A DNA stretch of 64,000 nt from Mucilaginibacter terrae (GTDB lineage Bacteria; Bacteroidota; Bacteroidia; Sphingobacteriales; Sphingobacteriaceae): positions 744,001 to 808,000 of the forward strand of contig NZ_JAVLVU010000001.1 in assembly GCF_031951985.1 (NCBI RefSeq), written 5' to 3'. The notes under the pieces are model-generated. The model ran no database searches and was not told the DNA's origin. It worked only from the letters and a program-made list of their open reading frames with translations. How positions within the stretch are numbered: position 1 is the stretch's first letter; every line of letters starts with the position of its first letter. Both the position numbers and the translations under genes were made by a program. Shown here piece after piece: positions 18,305 to 27,304 of this stretch.

Positions 18305-18748
18305 ATGAACTTTGCAAAACTGTTAATTATTATATCGTTACTGGGCTGGGCTGTAAATTGTAAAGCGAAAGGCACAAACAATAATAAAGATACTCTCGAT
18401 TATTGGCATATATATTATAACCGCGCCAAAATCAGGAAATACAACATCAATTACAAAAAAACAGTCGAGATAAATATTAGAAATGTAAAAAAGAGTGACA
18501 GCCTTCGGATTATGTATTTTTCCGATGCGCCAAGAGAAAAATGTATTCCCGAGGTTACCATTTTAAATCAGCAAAAACAACCCATAACTAAGCTTTCAAC
18601 AGGTTTTCAGGGTTACACTACTTTTAAGTTAGGCATATCACAGTTAATAGAAGACAGAAAAAAATCTAATAGTAATACCTACAACTTCTTTTATGATGAC
18701 CACAGCGGTATGAATAAGCAATTCCTATTTAGTGTGATATTTAAATAA
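18305..18748 (+). CDS. Secreted hypothetical protein
   Basis: A 147-residue protein of unknown family. The start MNFAKLLIIISLLGWAVNC is preferred over ATG 18263 because it gives a clean signal peptide and because a -7 box ends at 18262. VNC at the end of the signal could be a weak lipobox. The mature part is basic and Asn/Lys/Tyr rich. A Cys in REKCIPEVTILN is the only other cysteine. AT-rich codon use is higher than in neighbours, suggesting relaxed or recent origin. Confidence 0.65.
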   Translation: MNFAKLLIIISLLGWAVNCKAKGTNNNKDTLDYWHIYYNRAKIRKYNINYKKTVEINIRNVKKSDSLRIMYFSDAPREKCIPEVTILNQQKQPITKLSTGFQGYTTFKLGISQLIEDRKKSNSNTYNFFYDDHSGMNKQFLFSVIFK

Positions 18749-18755
18749 CAATCTC

Positions 18756-19481
18756 TTAACTATCAAACTTATCCAACAACTTCAACAGCGTTTCAAAATC
18801 TTTGGGATACTCAGCGTGGATGGTTACATCGTTTTCACCATCGGGTTTAAAGGTTACTTCGTAAGCATGCAGGGCGAAGCGCTTCATGATGGGCAGCTCT
18901 TCCTGATCTTTGCCTAAATGGTATTTCCGTTTTAATTGCGACAGGAAAACCGGCTTGCCCTTATACATCTCATCACCGGCTATGGAAGCCCGCTGCGTAG
19001 CCAAGTGTATACGTATCTGGTGCATACGGCCGGTTACAGGGCGGCACTCAACCAAAGTGTAATGCTTAAAATATTTTAACGATTGAAACCAGGTTTCGGC
19101 ACGTTTACCCTCCTGCCTGCTGATTGATACATTACCTTTACCAGTATTAAGAATAGGCAAATCAACCAAAAGTTCATCAAATACATGGGTGCCTTCAATT
19201 ACTGCATGGTACACCTTTTTTACCTTACGACGTTCAAACTGCATTGATACCGAACGATATGCTTCAGGATTTTTGGCAAATATAAGCGCACCCGAAGTTT
19301 CTTTATCCAAACGGTGGCATATCTGGGCATCTTCCCAATAATTTTTAGCCAGGCGCAGCATGCTTATCTCGCTACTACCATCACCTCGCTCATCTAAAGA
19401 GCTGATGAAAGGCGGCTTGTTTACTACAAACACGTTATCATCTTCGTATATAATGAGGTCGGCAAACTTCGGAATCTTCAT
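18756..19481 (-). CDS. RluA family pseudouridine synthase
   Basis: A 241-residue RNA-modifying enzyme that converts uridine to pseudouridine. The catalytic Asp59 lies in HRLDKETSGALIFAK. The nucleotide-binding ending RPVTGRMHQIRIHLA and FALHAYEVTF match the RluA group. There is no N-terminal S4 domain, so it is a short form; the target RNA (23S or tRNA) cannot be assigned. Confidence 0.93.
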   Translation of the reverse strand: MKIPKFADLIIYEDDNVFVVNKPPFISSLDERGDGSSEISMLRLAKNYWEDAQICHRLDKETSGALIFAKNPEAYRSVSMQFERRKVKKVYHAVIEGTHVFDELLVDLPILNTGKGNVSISRQEGKRAETWFQSLKYFKHYTLVECRPVTGRMHQIRIHLATQRASIAGDEMYKGKPVFLSQLKRKYHLGKDQEELPIMKRFALHAYEVTFKPDGENDVTIHAEYPKDFETLLKLLDKFDS

Positions 19482-19558
19482 AATTATAAATAGCCTGCAA
19501 AAGTACGGTTATTATGCCAAAAATGTAAATACCACTTACACCGCATTTTATCACCTAC

Positions 19559-19593
19559 AAAAAAGGCGCTTACCTTTTTACAGATAAGCGCCT
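19559..19593 (-). terminator. Rho-independent terminator of the response regulator gene
   Basis: AGGCGCTTA (19564-19572) pairs with TAAGCGCCT (19585-19593); on the minus strand the stem is followed by a T-run. Confidence 0.85.
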
Positions 19594-19616
19594 GATCGTA
19601 TTCAGTTTTAGTTTAT

Positions 19617-20306
19617 TTATAAGTATTCGAACTTGTAACCTACACCTTTAACAGTTGATACATAGTTTTCACCAAGTTTTTCACGCAGTTTGCGAATGTG
19701 CACATCAATGGTACGGTTAGTTACCACTACCGAGTCTTCCCATATATTTTTAAGGATCACCTCGCGGGTGTAAACCTTTCCGGGTTTTGAGGCCAGCAGG
19801 TAAAGTAATTCGAATTCTTTTTTGGCTAAAACTACTTTGTTACCATTTTGATAAACCAGATAGCTCTCACGATCAATAACCAAATCGCCAACTTCAAGCT
19901 TATTGTCTGATACCTCTTCGGTACCGGCATTGCGGCGTAGTATAGCATTTATACGGCTAACCAGTGCGCGAGGCTTAATAGGTTTGGCAATATAATCATC
20001 GGCACCAACATTAAAGCCTGCAATTTCCGAATACTCTTCACTACGGGCAGTTAAAAATACCATAAAGGTATTTTTAAACTCGGGCATAGTGCGCATAATG
20101 CGGCAAGCCTCAATGCCATCCATTTTGGGCATCATAATATCCAGCACAATCAAATCAGGCAATACCTTTTTTGCTTCGGCTACAGCTTCCTGGCCGTTAT
20201 GAGCCAAATGAACCTGGTAACCCTCTTTCTTTAAGTTATATTCTATTAACTCTAAAATATCAGGCTCGTCGTCAACAATTAATATTTTTTGTTTTGCTGT
20301 ACTCAT
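19617..20306 (-). CDS. OmpR/PhoB-type response regulator (orphan)
   Basis: A 229-residue two-domain regulator. Receiver domain: acidic Asp12/Asp13, phosphoacceptor Asp56 in IVLDIMMPKMDG, Thr86 and Lys108 (YIAKPIKPR). The C-terminal winged-helix domain (about 130-229) has VVTNRTIDVHIRKLREKLG and ends GVGYKFEYL, as in PhoB-like activators. No sensor kinase gene is adjacent, so the partner is elsewhere in the genome. Single gene with its own terminator. Confidence 0.95.
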   Translation of the reverse strand: MSTAKQKILIVDDEPDILELIEYNLKKEGYQVHLAHNGQEAVAEAKKVLPDLIVLDIMMPKMDGIEACRIMRTMPEFKNTFMVFLTARSEEYSEIAGFNVGADDYIAKPIKPRALVSRINAILRRNAGTEEVSDNKLEVGDLVIDRESYLVYQNGNKVVLAKKEFELLYLLASKPGKVYTREVILKNIWEDSVVVTNRTIDVHIRKLREKLGENYVSTVKGVGYKFEYL

Positions 20307-20396
20307 CTAAGGGTTGAATTTTGGTATAAAGGTAATACCAAAACAAAAGCAAATGGTTAAACCTATGTTAATAAATTGTTAAAGCTTAATATTATG

Positions 20397-21509
20397 TTAA
20401 AGTTTAGCGAAAGTTTTATTTAAAAACTCTTCCAAATTTTTACCTGTAATATTTTTAGCTATGATATTCCCCTGAAGATCAAGTATAAAGTTTGATGGTA
20501 TGGCTTGAATCTGGTATGATCTTGCAACTGCTCCGTCCCACTTTTGCAGGTCAGATACATGTTGCCAGGTAAGTTTATCATCCATAATAGCACGTTGCCA
20601 TGCTGCTTTGTTATCATCTAACGAAATACCAAGAATGTTGAAACCCTTTGCTTTATATTGATTGTAAAGGCGTACAACATTAGGATTTTCCTGGCGACAA
20701 GGGCCGCACCATGATGCCCAAAAATCGAGCATTACATATTTGCCTTTAAAGTCGGCCAGTTTTACATCTTTGCCAGTAACATCTTTAGCAGTAAAATCAG
20801 GCGCCTTATGCCCTACCGATACCGGCTTTACGGCTTCCATCTGGCGGATAAACATTTGCACCGGGGCATTTTCTTTAAACTCACCTTTTAAGCCATCAGC
20901 ATAATCAACCAACTGTTGTTCATACTTGTTAGGATCTAAAGACATCGCTGCATAAAATGCCGCTAATGATTTCTTATTGTCGTCTACAAACTTTAAAACC
21001 TCTTTACTGTAATCGGCCATGTTTTTTTCAAATACAGGCTGATATACTTTCAATAACGAATCCTGGTTATTGCCTTGCACCTTGCTTTGAAATTCATTTA
21101 CCAGTTGCGCATTTTTAGCGCTGTAAACATTACTAAAGGTATTAAACTCTTTAATTTTGTCCGATTCCTGCGAGCCACTTACCTTATAATCATGCTTTTC
21201 ATTTTTAAGGTCGGTTTCAAACTTAATATCATCGCCGTTTTGGGCAATTAAATCAAATAATGATTGACCAATGCGCAACTTAAACAAGTTGGCAGCCTGA
21301 GCCTGATTTTTAAATTCAAATTTGCCATCTTTAAGTTCGGCGGTAGCAATAACACTTACCTGGTTTGTATCGGCACGTAATAGTTCAATTTTCTTTAACG
21401 TATCGGCATTGGCAATAGTTCCTTCTATTTTAAAGGCTTTATCATCTTTACATGAATACAGGCCCAACAAAGCGGCTGCTATTGTATAAGTTACAATGTG
21501 TTTTTTCAT
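20397..21509 (-). CDS. TlpA-like thiol-disulfide oxidoreductase lipoprotein with DUF4369 domain
   Basis: A 370-residue envelope protein. MKKHIVTYTIAAALLGLYSC is a lipoprotein signal (Cys20). Residues about 25-115 match the DUF4369 pattern common in Bacteroidota (FKIEGTIANADTLKKIELLR). After a helical linker, the thioredoxin domain (about 230-370) has VMLDFWASWCGPCRQENP with the redox pair Cys268 and Cys271, and the cis-Pro strand QAIPSNFILD. It probably reduces disulfides in the periplasm, for example in cytochrome maturation. It begins 2 bases after the gatB stop, so it is co-transcribed with gatB. Confidence 0.93.
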   Translation of the reverse strand: MKKHIVTYTIAAALLGLYSCKDDKAFKIEGTIANADTLKKIELLRADTNQVSVIATAELKDGKFEFKNQAQAANLFKLRIGQSLFDLIAQNGDDIKFETDLKNEKHDYKVSGSQESDKIKEFNTFSNVYSAKNAQLVNEFQSKVQGNNQDSLLKVYQPVFEKNMADYSKEVLKFVDDNKKSLAAFYAAMSLDPNKYEQQLVDYADGLKGEFKENAPVQMFIRQMEAVKPVSVGHKAPDFTAKDVTGKDVKLADFKGKYVMLDFWASWCGPCRQENPNVVRLYNQYKAKGFNILGISLDDNKAAWQRAIMDDKLTWQHVSDLQKWDGAVARSYQIQAIPSNFILDLQGNIIAKNITGKNLEEFLNKTFAKL

Positions 21510-21511
21510 TT

Positions 21512-22981
21512 TTACTTTGCCATAATGGCTTTAATTAATAACTGATTGGTTTTTTGAGGGTCAATTTTTCCCTTTGAGCGTTTCATAATTTCGCCCATGA
21601 ACAAACCTAATACGCCTTTTTTGCCTTTTTGGTATTCAACCACCTTATCAGGAAATTTGGCGAGGGCTTCTTTTATAAATCCTTCAAGCTCGTCACCGTC
21701 TTCGCTTATCAACAAATTAAGCTCTGCAGCTACTTGTACAGCTGTATTACCGGCATCAGTTAACAGTGCGGGGAATATTTTGTGTGATGCAACGGTATTG
21801 TTCACTTTACCACTATCAACCAATTGTATAAGGCCTGCTAATTGCTGTGGCAACAGTGTAAGCATATCAATGGTTAGGTGATGCTCGTTAAGGTATGATT
21901 TTACGGTACCCATTAGCCAGTTAGCCGCCGATTTGTAGTTGGTAGTATGTTTAATCAATTGCTCAAAATACATAACCAAATCATGATCTGCTGTTATAAC
22001 CGATGCATCGTAATCATTCAATCCTAATTCGGCTATATACTTATGGTACAACTCCTCGGGCAATGCAGGCATAGTTTTACGCACAGCCTCCAGGTATTCG
22101 TCGCTCAGTTGAAGGGGTTGCAAATCGGGTTCTGGAAAATAACGATAATCGTTGGCCATCTCCTTGCTACGTAAAACAGATGTTTCGCCTGTGTTGGCAT
22201 CAAAGTTCAGGGTATTCTGGTCAATGTGCCCACCTGCTTCAATTACGCTTACCTGGCGTAAAAACTCGTGTTCAATAGCACGTTGTACATTACGGATAGA
22301 GTTAAGGTTTTTCACCTCACAACGATTACCCAAGGTAGTTGCACCTTTTAAACGCACAGATATATTGGCGTCGCAGCGCATGCTACCCTCTTCCATATTG
22401 CCATCGCAAACATTAAGATAACGCAACAGCTTACGCAATTCGGTAATGTATAATCCCGCTTCCTCGGCACTGTGGATATCCGGTTCAGAAACAATTTCTA
22501 ACAAAGGAACACCAGCCCGGTTTAAATCAATAAGTGAGTGCGTATCATGCTGGTCGTGCATACTTTTGCCTGCATCTTCTTCCATATGTATATGGTGAAT
22601 GGCTATTTGGCGGGTATTACCATCGGGCAATTTTACAGTTACGTAACCGCCGGTAATTACCGGGTGCTGATCCTGGCTAATTTGATAACCTTTTGGTAGA
22701 TCGGCATAAAAGTAATTTTTGCGGGCAAAATTATTGTATTGATTAATACGGCCATGGCAGGCAAAACCCAGCTTTACGGCATATTCAACCGCCCTTTTAT
22801 TTAAGAAAGGCAGCGTGCCGGGGTGCCCTAATGATACCATACTTACATGCTCGTTAGGACCCGCGCCAAATGCGGCACTATCGGCCGAGAATATTTTGCT
22901 TTGGGTGGATAGTTGGGCGTGAACTTCTAAACCTACAACTAATTCGTACTTTTCGCTTGCTTCGGTGTTATAATCTGTCAT
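21512..22981 (-). CDS. gatB: Asp/Glu-tRNA amidotransferase subunit B (GatB)
   Basis: A 489-residue subunit that activates misacylated Asp-tRNA(Asn) or Glu-tRNA(Gln) and amidates it with ammonia from GatA. Seen: YELVVGLEVHAQLSTQSKIFS, HPGTLPFLN, GYQISQDQHP, MEEDAGKSMH, DLNRAGVPLLEIVSEPD and MRCDANISVR (all core GatB blocks), then the helical and YqeY-like tail. The start is set at ATG 22981; ATG 22987 is also possible and TTG 22993 less so. A TATATTTG -7 box on the minus strand at 23019-23026 fits. gatA and gatC are not in the window. Confidence 0.97.
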   Translation of the reverse strand: MTDYNTEASEKYELVVGLEVHAQLSTQSKIFSADSAAFGAGPNEHVSMVSLGHPGTLPFLNKRAVEYAVKLGFACHGRINQYNNFARKNYFYADLPKGYQISQDQHPVITGGYVTVKLPDGNTRQIAIHHIHMEEDAGKSMHDQHDTHSLIDLNRAGVPLLEIVSEPDIHSAEEAGLYITELRKLLRYLNVCDGNMEEGSMRCDANISVRLKGATTLGNRCEVKNLNSIRNVQRAIEHEFLRQVSVIEAGGHIDQNTLNFDANTGETSVLRSKEMANDYRYFPEPDLQPLQLSDEYLEAVRKTMPALPEELYHKYIAELGLNDYDASVITADHDLVMYFEQLIKHTTNYKSAANWLMGTVKSYLNEHHLTIDMLTLLPQQLAGLIQLVDSGKVNNTVASHKIFPALLTDAGNTAVQVAAELNLLISEDGDELEGFIKEALAKFPDKVVEYQKGKKGVLGLFMGEIMKRSKGKIDPQKTNQLLIKAIMAK

Positions 22982-23018
22982 TACCATGTACAAGGCAATT
23001 AGGAGTGCCTCAACATGG

Positions 23019-23026
23019 CAAATATA
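23019..23026 (-). promoter_or_regulatory. Bacteroidota -7 box for gatB
   Basis: Read on the minus strand, TATATTTG is a perfect TAnnTTTG match about 40 bases before the gatB start. Confidence 0.5.
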
Positions 23027-23239
23027 TATTTATTCGGTATTTATCAGCCTAAAATCAATATAAACTTTGTTTTAGTATTAAATATAGCAGGTTAGTAGCT
23101 TAATTTGTGATATAATTAATGGCATGCGCTCTGTAATAGTTAATAAGGTAATGTAATAGATATAAGTAGGCACATGTAACAATTGCAAAATTTATGCTAT
23201 GCAACTGTGCATAATTTTCAACTTCCTTTCCAAAAAAAT

Positions 23240-23247
23240 TACATTTG
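23240..23247 (+). promoter_or_regulatory. Bacteroidota -7 box for the PLP enzyme gene
   Basis: TACATTTG matches TAnnTTTG, 23 bases before the ATG at 23271. It leaves no room for a riboswitch leader. Confidence 0.5.
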
Positions 23248-23270
23248 CCACCGCACTAAATAGCTTAATA

Positions 23271-24392
23271 ATGAAAATTGAAACCCTGGCCATACATGCC
23301 GCCAACCACATCGATGCCACTACATCGGCCGTAATACAGCCTATTGTTTTGGCTACAACTTTTGAACGTGACGAAGACGGTGGCTACAGCAAGGGGTATA
23401 GCTACAGCCGTGCGGGTAACCCTAACCGCCTGGCTTTAGAGAACGTATTGGCCAAACTGGAAGGCGGTGCTGATGCAGCGGCATTTTCATCGGGCAATGC
23501 GGCGGGTATGACGGTGTTTCAATCGCTTAAACCGGGTACCCATATTATTGGGCCCGATGATATGTACCACGGTTTGCGCAATCAGCTTAAAGCACTTTTT
23601 GCCGGTATATTGGATTTTGATTTTATTGATTTGAATGATGAAGCAGTATTGCTATCGCACATCAAATCAAATACGGGATTGATCTGGATAGAAACCCCAT
23701 CAAATCCTCTGCTTAAAATAACTGATATTAAAAAAGTTGTTGCCATAGGCCATGAACGCGGTATAAAGGTAGCTTGCGATAATACCTTCGCGAGTCCGCT
23801 GGGGCAGCAGCCATTAAGCTTGGGAGCCGATTTGGTGATGCATTCTACAACCAAATACCTTGGCGGCCACAGCGATTTAACCGGCGGTGCACTTATCACT
23901 CCTAAAAAAGATGAGTGGTGGGAACGCATACAGCAAATACAGCAAATGGGCGGCGCTATCCCTGCTCCTGCCGATTGTTACTGGCTTACCCGCAGTATAA
24001 AAACTTTGCCTTACCGCATGCGCGGCCATGAACACAATGCAGGGTTGCTGGCTTTATTTTTAGAGAATCATCCAAACGTTGAGCAGGTTTTGTATCCGGG
24101 GCTTCCCTCTCACTCTCAGCACGAATTGGCTAAAGAGCAAATGCTGAGCTTTGGCGGCATGTTATCATTTTTGGTGAAGGGAGGCGTAGCCGAAACCGAA
24201 CGTGTGATAAATGCCACCAAACTTTTTACCAGCGCTACCAGCCTGGGCGGCGTTGAAAGCCTGATTGAACGCCGTGCAGCTATTGAAGGCCCTGATACCA
24301 AAACACCGCAAAATTTATTGCGGGTATCGGTTGGGTTGGAGCATATCGATGATTTGATAGAAGATATTAGCGCAGCATTAGATAAAGTTTAA
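23271..24392 (+). CDS. Cystathionine gamma-synthase/lyase family PLP enzyme
   Basis: A 373-residue Cys/Met-metabolism enzyme. The start is set at ATG 23271 (MKIETLAIHAANHID), supported by the promoter box at 23240-23247. PLP lysine is Lys195 in HSTTKYLGGHSDLTGG; the phosphate-binding SSGNAAGM (73-80), the ring-stacking GPDDMYHGLRNQ and the substrate-Arg block LLRVSVGLEHIDDLIEDI are present. Motifs do not separate cystathionine gamma-synthase, cystathionine gamma-lyase and methionine gamma-lyase. No neighbours in the same pathway. Confidence 0.9.
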   Translation: MKIETLAIHAANHIDATTSAVIQPIVLATTFERDEDGGYSKGYSYSRAGNPNRLALENVLAKLEGGADAAAFSSGNAAGMTVFQSLKPGTHIIGPDDMYHGLRNQLKALFAGILDFDFIDLNDEAVLLSHIKSNTGLIWIETPSNPLLKITDIKKVVAIGHERGIKVACDNTFASPLGQQPLSLGADLVMHSTTKYLGGHSDLTGGALITPKKDEWWERIQQIQQMGGAIPAPADCYWLTRSIKTLPYRMRGHEHNAGLLALFLENHPNVEQVLYPGLPSHSQHELAKEQMLSFGGMLSFLVKGGVAETERVINATKLFTSATSLGGVESLIERRAAIEGPDTKTPQNLLRVSVGLEHIDDLIEDISAALDKV

Positions 24393-24466
24393 TTTTTCTA
24401 TCCCATACTTTTTAAAACATTTTTTTAACTCAATCATTGTTTTAGGTATACATAAAAGTAAAACCT

Positions 24467-24934
24467 ATGGCAGTCAATAATGATGAACAAAATAACCCAA
24501 ACGGCGAAAAAGCCCGTGGTTATAAGGTTGAAGACGACAATAATTTAGATGAAAAAGCGCTACGTGCCCGCAATTTGATTTGGGGCGGTGAAGTGGCTGA
24601 TGCGGAAACTCCCGGTCATGAGAGCCATGGCATGGGCGGTCATGCTTTTGGCGAAATGAATGAAACAGAATCAGGCGATTCGCCCGGTAACCCATCGCGC
24701 AACGCGGGTTATAAAAATGAATACTTCAGGCGTACCGAACCAGCAGAAGAGCATCCGGAAAATCAGAATTTCAAACCCGAGCACCAGGAAGGTGCCCCTG
24801 ATGAAGCAATGGGTAAGGATGAGCAAGCCATTCATGAAAAAACCATAAACCTGCAACATGAAGGTGGTGCCGAGGGTAATCCCGATAAGATACAGGAAGG
24901 CACAGCATCATACCACGATGGTAAAGACCATTAA
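24467..24934 (+). CDS. Very hydrophilic, probably disordered protein
   Basis: A 155-residue protein with no signal peptide, no hydrophobic stretch, no Cys, and a composition dominated by Glu, Asp, Gly, Asn, His and Lys. One motif, ALRARNLIWGGEVADAE, is the most ordered-looking part. The rest (HGMGGHAFGEMNE..., GDSPGNPSRNAGYKNEYFRR, repeated Glu/His tracts) resembles hydrophilin or stress-response proteins. No known family is recognised. It is a single gene that ends at a strong hairpin. Confidence 0.75.
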   Translation: MAVNNDEQNNPNGEKARGYKVEDDNNLDEKALRARNLIWGGEVADAETPGHESHGMGGHAFGEMNETESGDSPGNPSRNAGYKNEYFRRTEPAEEHPENQNFKPEHQEGAPDEAMGKDEQAIHEKTINLQHEGGAEGNPDKIQEGTASYHDGKDH

Positions 24935-24937
24935 AAC

Positions 24938-24971
24938 AAATGGCCGCATCCAAACAGGAGCGGCCATTTTT
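24938..24971. terminator. Bidirectional rho-independent terminator
   Basis: AAATGGCCGC (24938-24947) pairs with GCGGCCATTT (24960-24969), flanked by A and T runs. It serves the hydrophilic-protein gene and the convergent gene at 24996. Confidence 0.9.
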
Positions 24972-24995
24972 TACATATGATGGAGTTAATAATAT

Positions 24996-25772
24996 TTAAA
25001 AAGCTACCCGTTTAACCGAACCAAAATCAGGTCTGCTATCACGAGCGCCGTTTTCAACTAAACGCTGGCCCCTGTTATCATTGCCACGGTTGTTATTGCG
25101 GTCGTTACCACGGTTATTATTGGGGTTATTGCTATTGTTGTTTAAATAGCCACCTTGATTCCTGTCTGGTCCATAGCCGCGGTTATCATTTTGCCTGTTA
25201 CGATCTTCGTTGCGATTATTATTCCAGTTGTTATTGTTACGATTATCATTGCCACGGTTCCAATTGTTAATACGGTCATAGTTACCGTGGTTGGGTTGAT
25301 TGTAGCCACCACGTCCTGCATTGTTTGAGTCATATGGAGAATCAAATCTGCGGTCATCATTACGGTTATTGTCCCTGCGGTCGTAGCCACGGTTGGCATA
25401 CTGATTATTGTCCCAGTTACGGTTCCAATCGCGACCAGCGTTACCGCCAAACCTGTTGCGATAATAGTCATGGTTATCAAACGGGCGCTGGGTGCGTACC
25501 TGGTAACGGCGTGCAGAGCGCCAATCGTAATCATGGTAGCGGCCCGGCAGGTATGCAGCGCTTACCCAGCTACGGCCATCCATGTAGTAATAACAATGTT
25601 CGGGTACCGAATAATAAGCCTCCACTTCGGGCAGGTAATAAAAATCGTCGTACACTACCGGCCTTTGCACTACACGCGGGCCTATTTGTATACTAATGCC
25701 AATTTGTGCGTTTGCAGTTTGAGTAGCTAAGCCACTTGCTGCTATTATGATTGTTAAGAAGAACTTTTTCAT
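24996..25772 (-). CDS. Secreted Asn/Arg/Asp-rich low-complexity protein
   Basis: A 258-residue exported protein. The start is set at ATG 25772 (MKKFFLTIIIAASGLATQTANAQ), which gives a normal signal peptide; an upstream frame start at 25856 adds 28 unlikely residues. Residues 24-110 are a Tyr-rich folded-looking region (YDDFYYLPEVEAYYSVPEHCYYYMDGRSW). From about 110 the chain is made of NRNDNRG-type repeats very rich in Asn, Arg, Asp, Gly and Tyr. It ends DFGSVKRVAF. Role unknown; similar proteins are common and uncharacterised in Sphingobacteriaceae. Confidence 0.75.
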   Translation of the reverse strand: MKKFFLTIIIAASGLATQTANAQIGISIQIGPRVVQRPVVYDDFYYLPEVEAYYSVPEHCYYYMDGRSWVSAAYLPGRYHDYDWRSARRYQVRTQRPFDNHDYYRNRFGGNAGRDWNRNWDNNQYANRGYDRRDNNRNDDRRFDSPYDSNNAGRGGYNQPNHGNYDRINNWNRGNDNRNNNNWNNNRNEDRNRQNDNRGYGPDRNQGGYLNNNSNNPNNNRGNDRNNNRGNDNRGQRLVENGARDSRPDFGSVKRVAF

Positions 25773-25940
25773 ATCCTGTAATTTTGTAGGTATGACGGTG
25801 CATAACATATCAAGGTTTAAACCGGTAACTAATTGTACAAATTGTAATGAAAACATTACCCGTTTGCATTACTTATTCAAAAAGCACGTATTGGCTTATC
25901 AAATTTTAATGCGTTAATTTGAATATCACTTAACCAACTT

Positions 25941-27227
25941 ATGAAAAGAAAAACTGCGCTTTCATCATTCATCCCCATGATAGCTTTAGCCGGCCTGGTA
26001 TGGTATTCGGCCACCAAAAACACGGCAATGCCGGTAAAGCCCGATGCCGATAATGCCGGGCTGAAACTTCCCGCTGGTTTTGGCGCCTTAAAAGCCGCCG
26101 ATACTACAGGTAAGGCACGCCACATTGCCGTTACCGCAAGCGGCGATGTATATGTTAAACTTGGTCGTAATAAAGGCGGTAAAGGCATTGTGTTTTTGCA
26201 TGATGCTGATGGCGATGGCAAACTGGAAACCAAAAAAGCTTTTGGCAATTACGGTGGCACCGGTATATACATTAAAGATGGTTACCTGTACACCTCATCT
26301 GATAGTGAAGTTTTCCGTTATAAACTGAATGAAAAGCAGGAAGTAATTAATCCTGATGCGCCCGAAAAACTGGTAACCGGCCTTATTAACCGTAATCAGC
26401 ACGAAACCAAATCACTGGTGTTGGATAATGAGGGCAACCTGTATGTAAACATTGGTGCTTACTCAAACTCTTGTCAAATAAAAGATCGCCAAAAAGGTTC
26501 TATGGGGCAAAAGGGTTGTCCTATTCTTGATTCGGCTGGTGGTATATGGCAGTTTAAGGCTAATAAGCTCAATCAAACTTATAAAGATGGCGTGCGCTAT
26601 GCAACCGGCTTACGTAATGTGGTTGGCCTCGACTGGAACCAGCAAAACAACCAACTGTTTGTAATGCAGCACGGCCGCGACCAGCTTAACTACATGTTCC
26701 CTGATTTGTATACCGAAAAGGAATCGGCCATTTACCCTGCCGAATGTATGTATGCACTTAAAAAAGGCGACAATGCAGGCTGGCCTTACATTTACTATAA
26801 CCAGGATTTGCATAAAAAAATATTAGCGCCAGAATATGGCGGCGACGCTAAAAAAGAGGGTGATGCAAAATTTATTGATCCGGCTGCAGCTTTCCCTGGT
26901 CACCTTGCTCCTAACGGCTTGTTATTTTATACCGGTAGTATGTTTCCGGCTAAATACAAAAACGGAGCCTTTATTGCTTTTCATGGCTCGTGGAACCGTG
27001 CTCCTGAACCTCAAGCAGGTTTCTTCGTGGTTTTCCAGCCATTTAAAGATGGTAAACCTTATGGCGAATATGAAGTTTTTGCCGATGGCTTTTCGGGCTC
27101 TCCCGAGAAAACTGCCAGCGGCCGTGTTGACCACAAACCTTGCGGTTTAGCACAAGGCCCCGATGGCTCGCTTTATATAACCGACGATTTAAAAGGCACA
27201 GTTTACCGTGTAGTTTACAATAAGTAA
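25941..27227 (+). CDS. Sorbosone dehydrogenase family (PQQ-type beta-propeller) protein
   Basis: A 428-residue exported or membrane-anchored beta-propeller. Residues 9-24 form a hydrophobic N-terminal segment. The family blocks LPAGFGALKAADTTGKARHIAVTASGDVYVKL, RYATGLRNVVGLDWNQQNNQLFVMQHGRDQL, GWPYIYYN, GHLAPNGLLFYTG, AFIAFHGSWNR and GLAQGPDGSLYITDD are all present, as in glucose/sorbosone dehydrogenases that oxidise sugars using PQQ. Many Bacteroidota members have no proven substrate, so oxidation of an aldose is an inference. It ends at a bidirectional terminator. Confidence 0.9.
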   Translation: MKRKTALSSFIPMIALAGLVWYSATKNTAMPVKPDADNAGLKLPAGFGALKAADTTGKARHIAVTASGDVYVKLGRNKGGKGIVFLHDADGDGKLETKKAFGNYGGTGIYIKDGYLYTSSDSEVFRYKLNEKQEVINPDAPEKLVTGLINRNQHETKSLVLDNEGNLYVNIGAYSNSCQIKDRQKGSMGQKGCPILDSAGGIWQFKANKLNQTYKDGVRYATGLRNVVGLDWNQQNNQLFVMQHGRDQLNYMFPDLYTEKESAIYPAECMYALKKGDNAGWPYIYYNQDLHKKILAPEYGGDAKKEGDAKFIDPAAAFPGHLAPNGLLFYTGSMFPAKYKNGAFIAFHGSWNRAPEPQAGFFVVFQPFKDGKPYGEYEVFADGFSGSPEKTASGRVDHKPCGLAQGPDGSLYITDDLKGTVYRVVYNK

Positions 27228-27247
27228 GCTAACTTACCGTAAACAAT

Positions 27248-27276
27248 AAAGGCTGCTCCAAAACGGAGCAGCCTTT
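27248..27276. terminator. Bidirectional rho-independent terminator
   Basis: AAAGGCTGCTCC (27248-27259) pairs perfectly with GGAGCAGCCTTT (27265-27276), between the convergent genes ending at 27227 and 27305. Confidence 0.92.
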
Positions 27277-27304
27277 TGCTTTTTAAAGCTGTGTGTGTGT
27301 GTTG

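Noticed and set aside
22994..23270. Possible SAM riboswitch before the cystathionine gamma-synthase family gene
   Set aside because: The -7 box TACATTTG at 23240-23247 lies only 23 bases before the ATG, leaving no leader for an aptamer, and no conserved pseudoknot core was recognised.
24467..24960. Reverse-strand open frames across the hydrophilic-protein gene
   Set aside because: They mirror codon bias of the plus-strand gene, have no start signals, and would need to cross the terminator.
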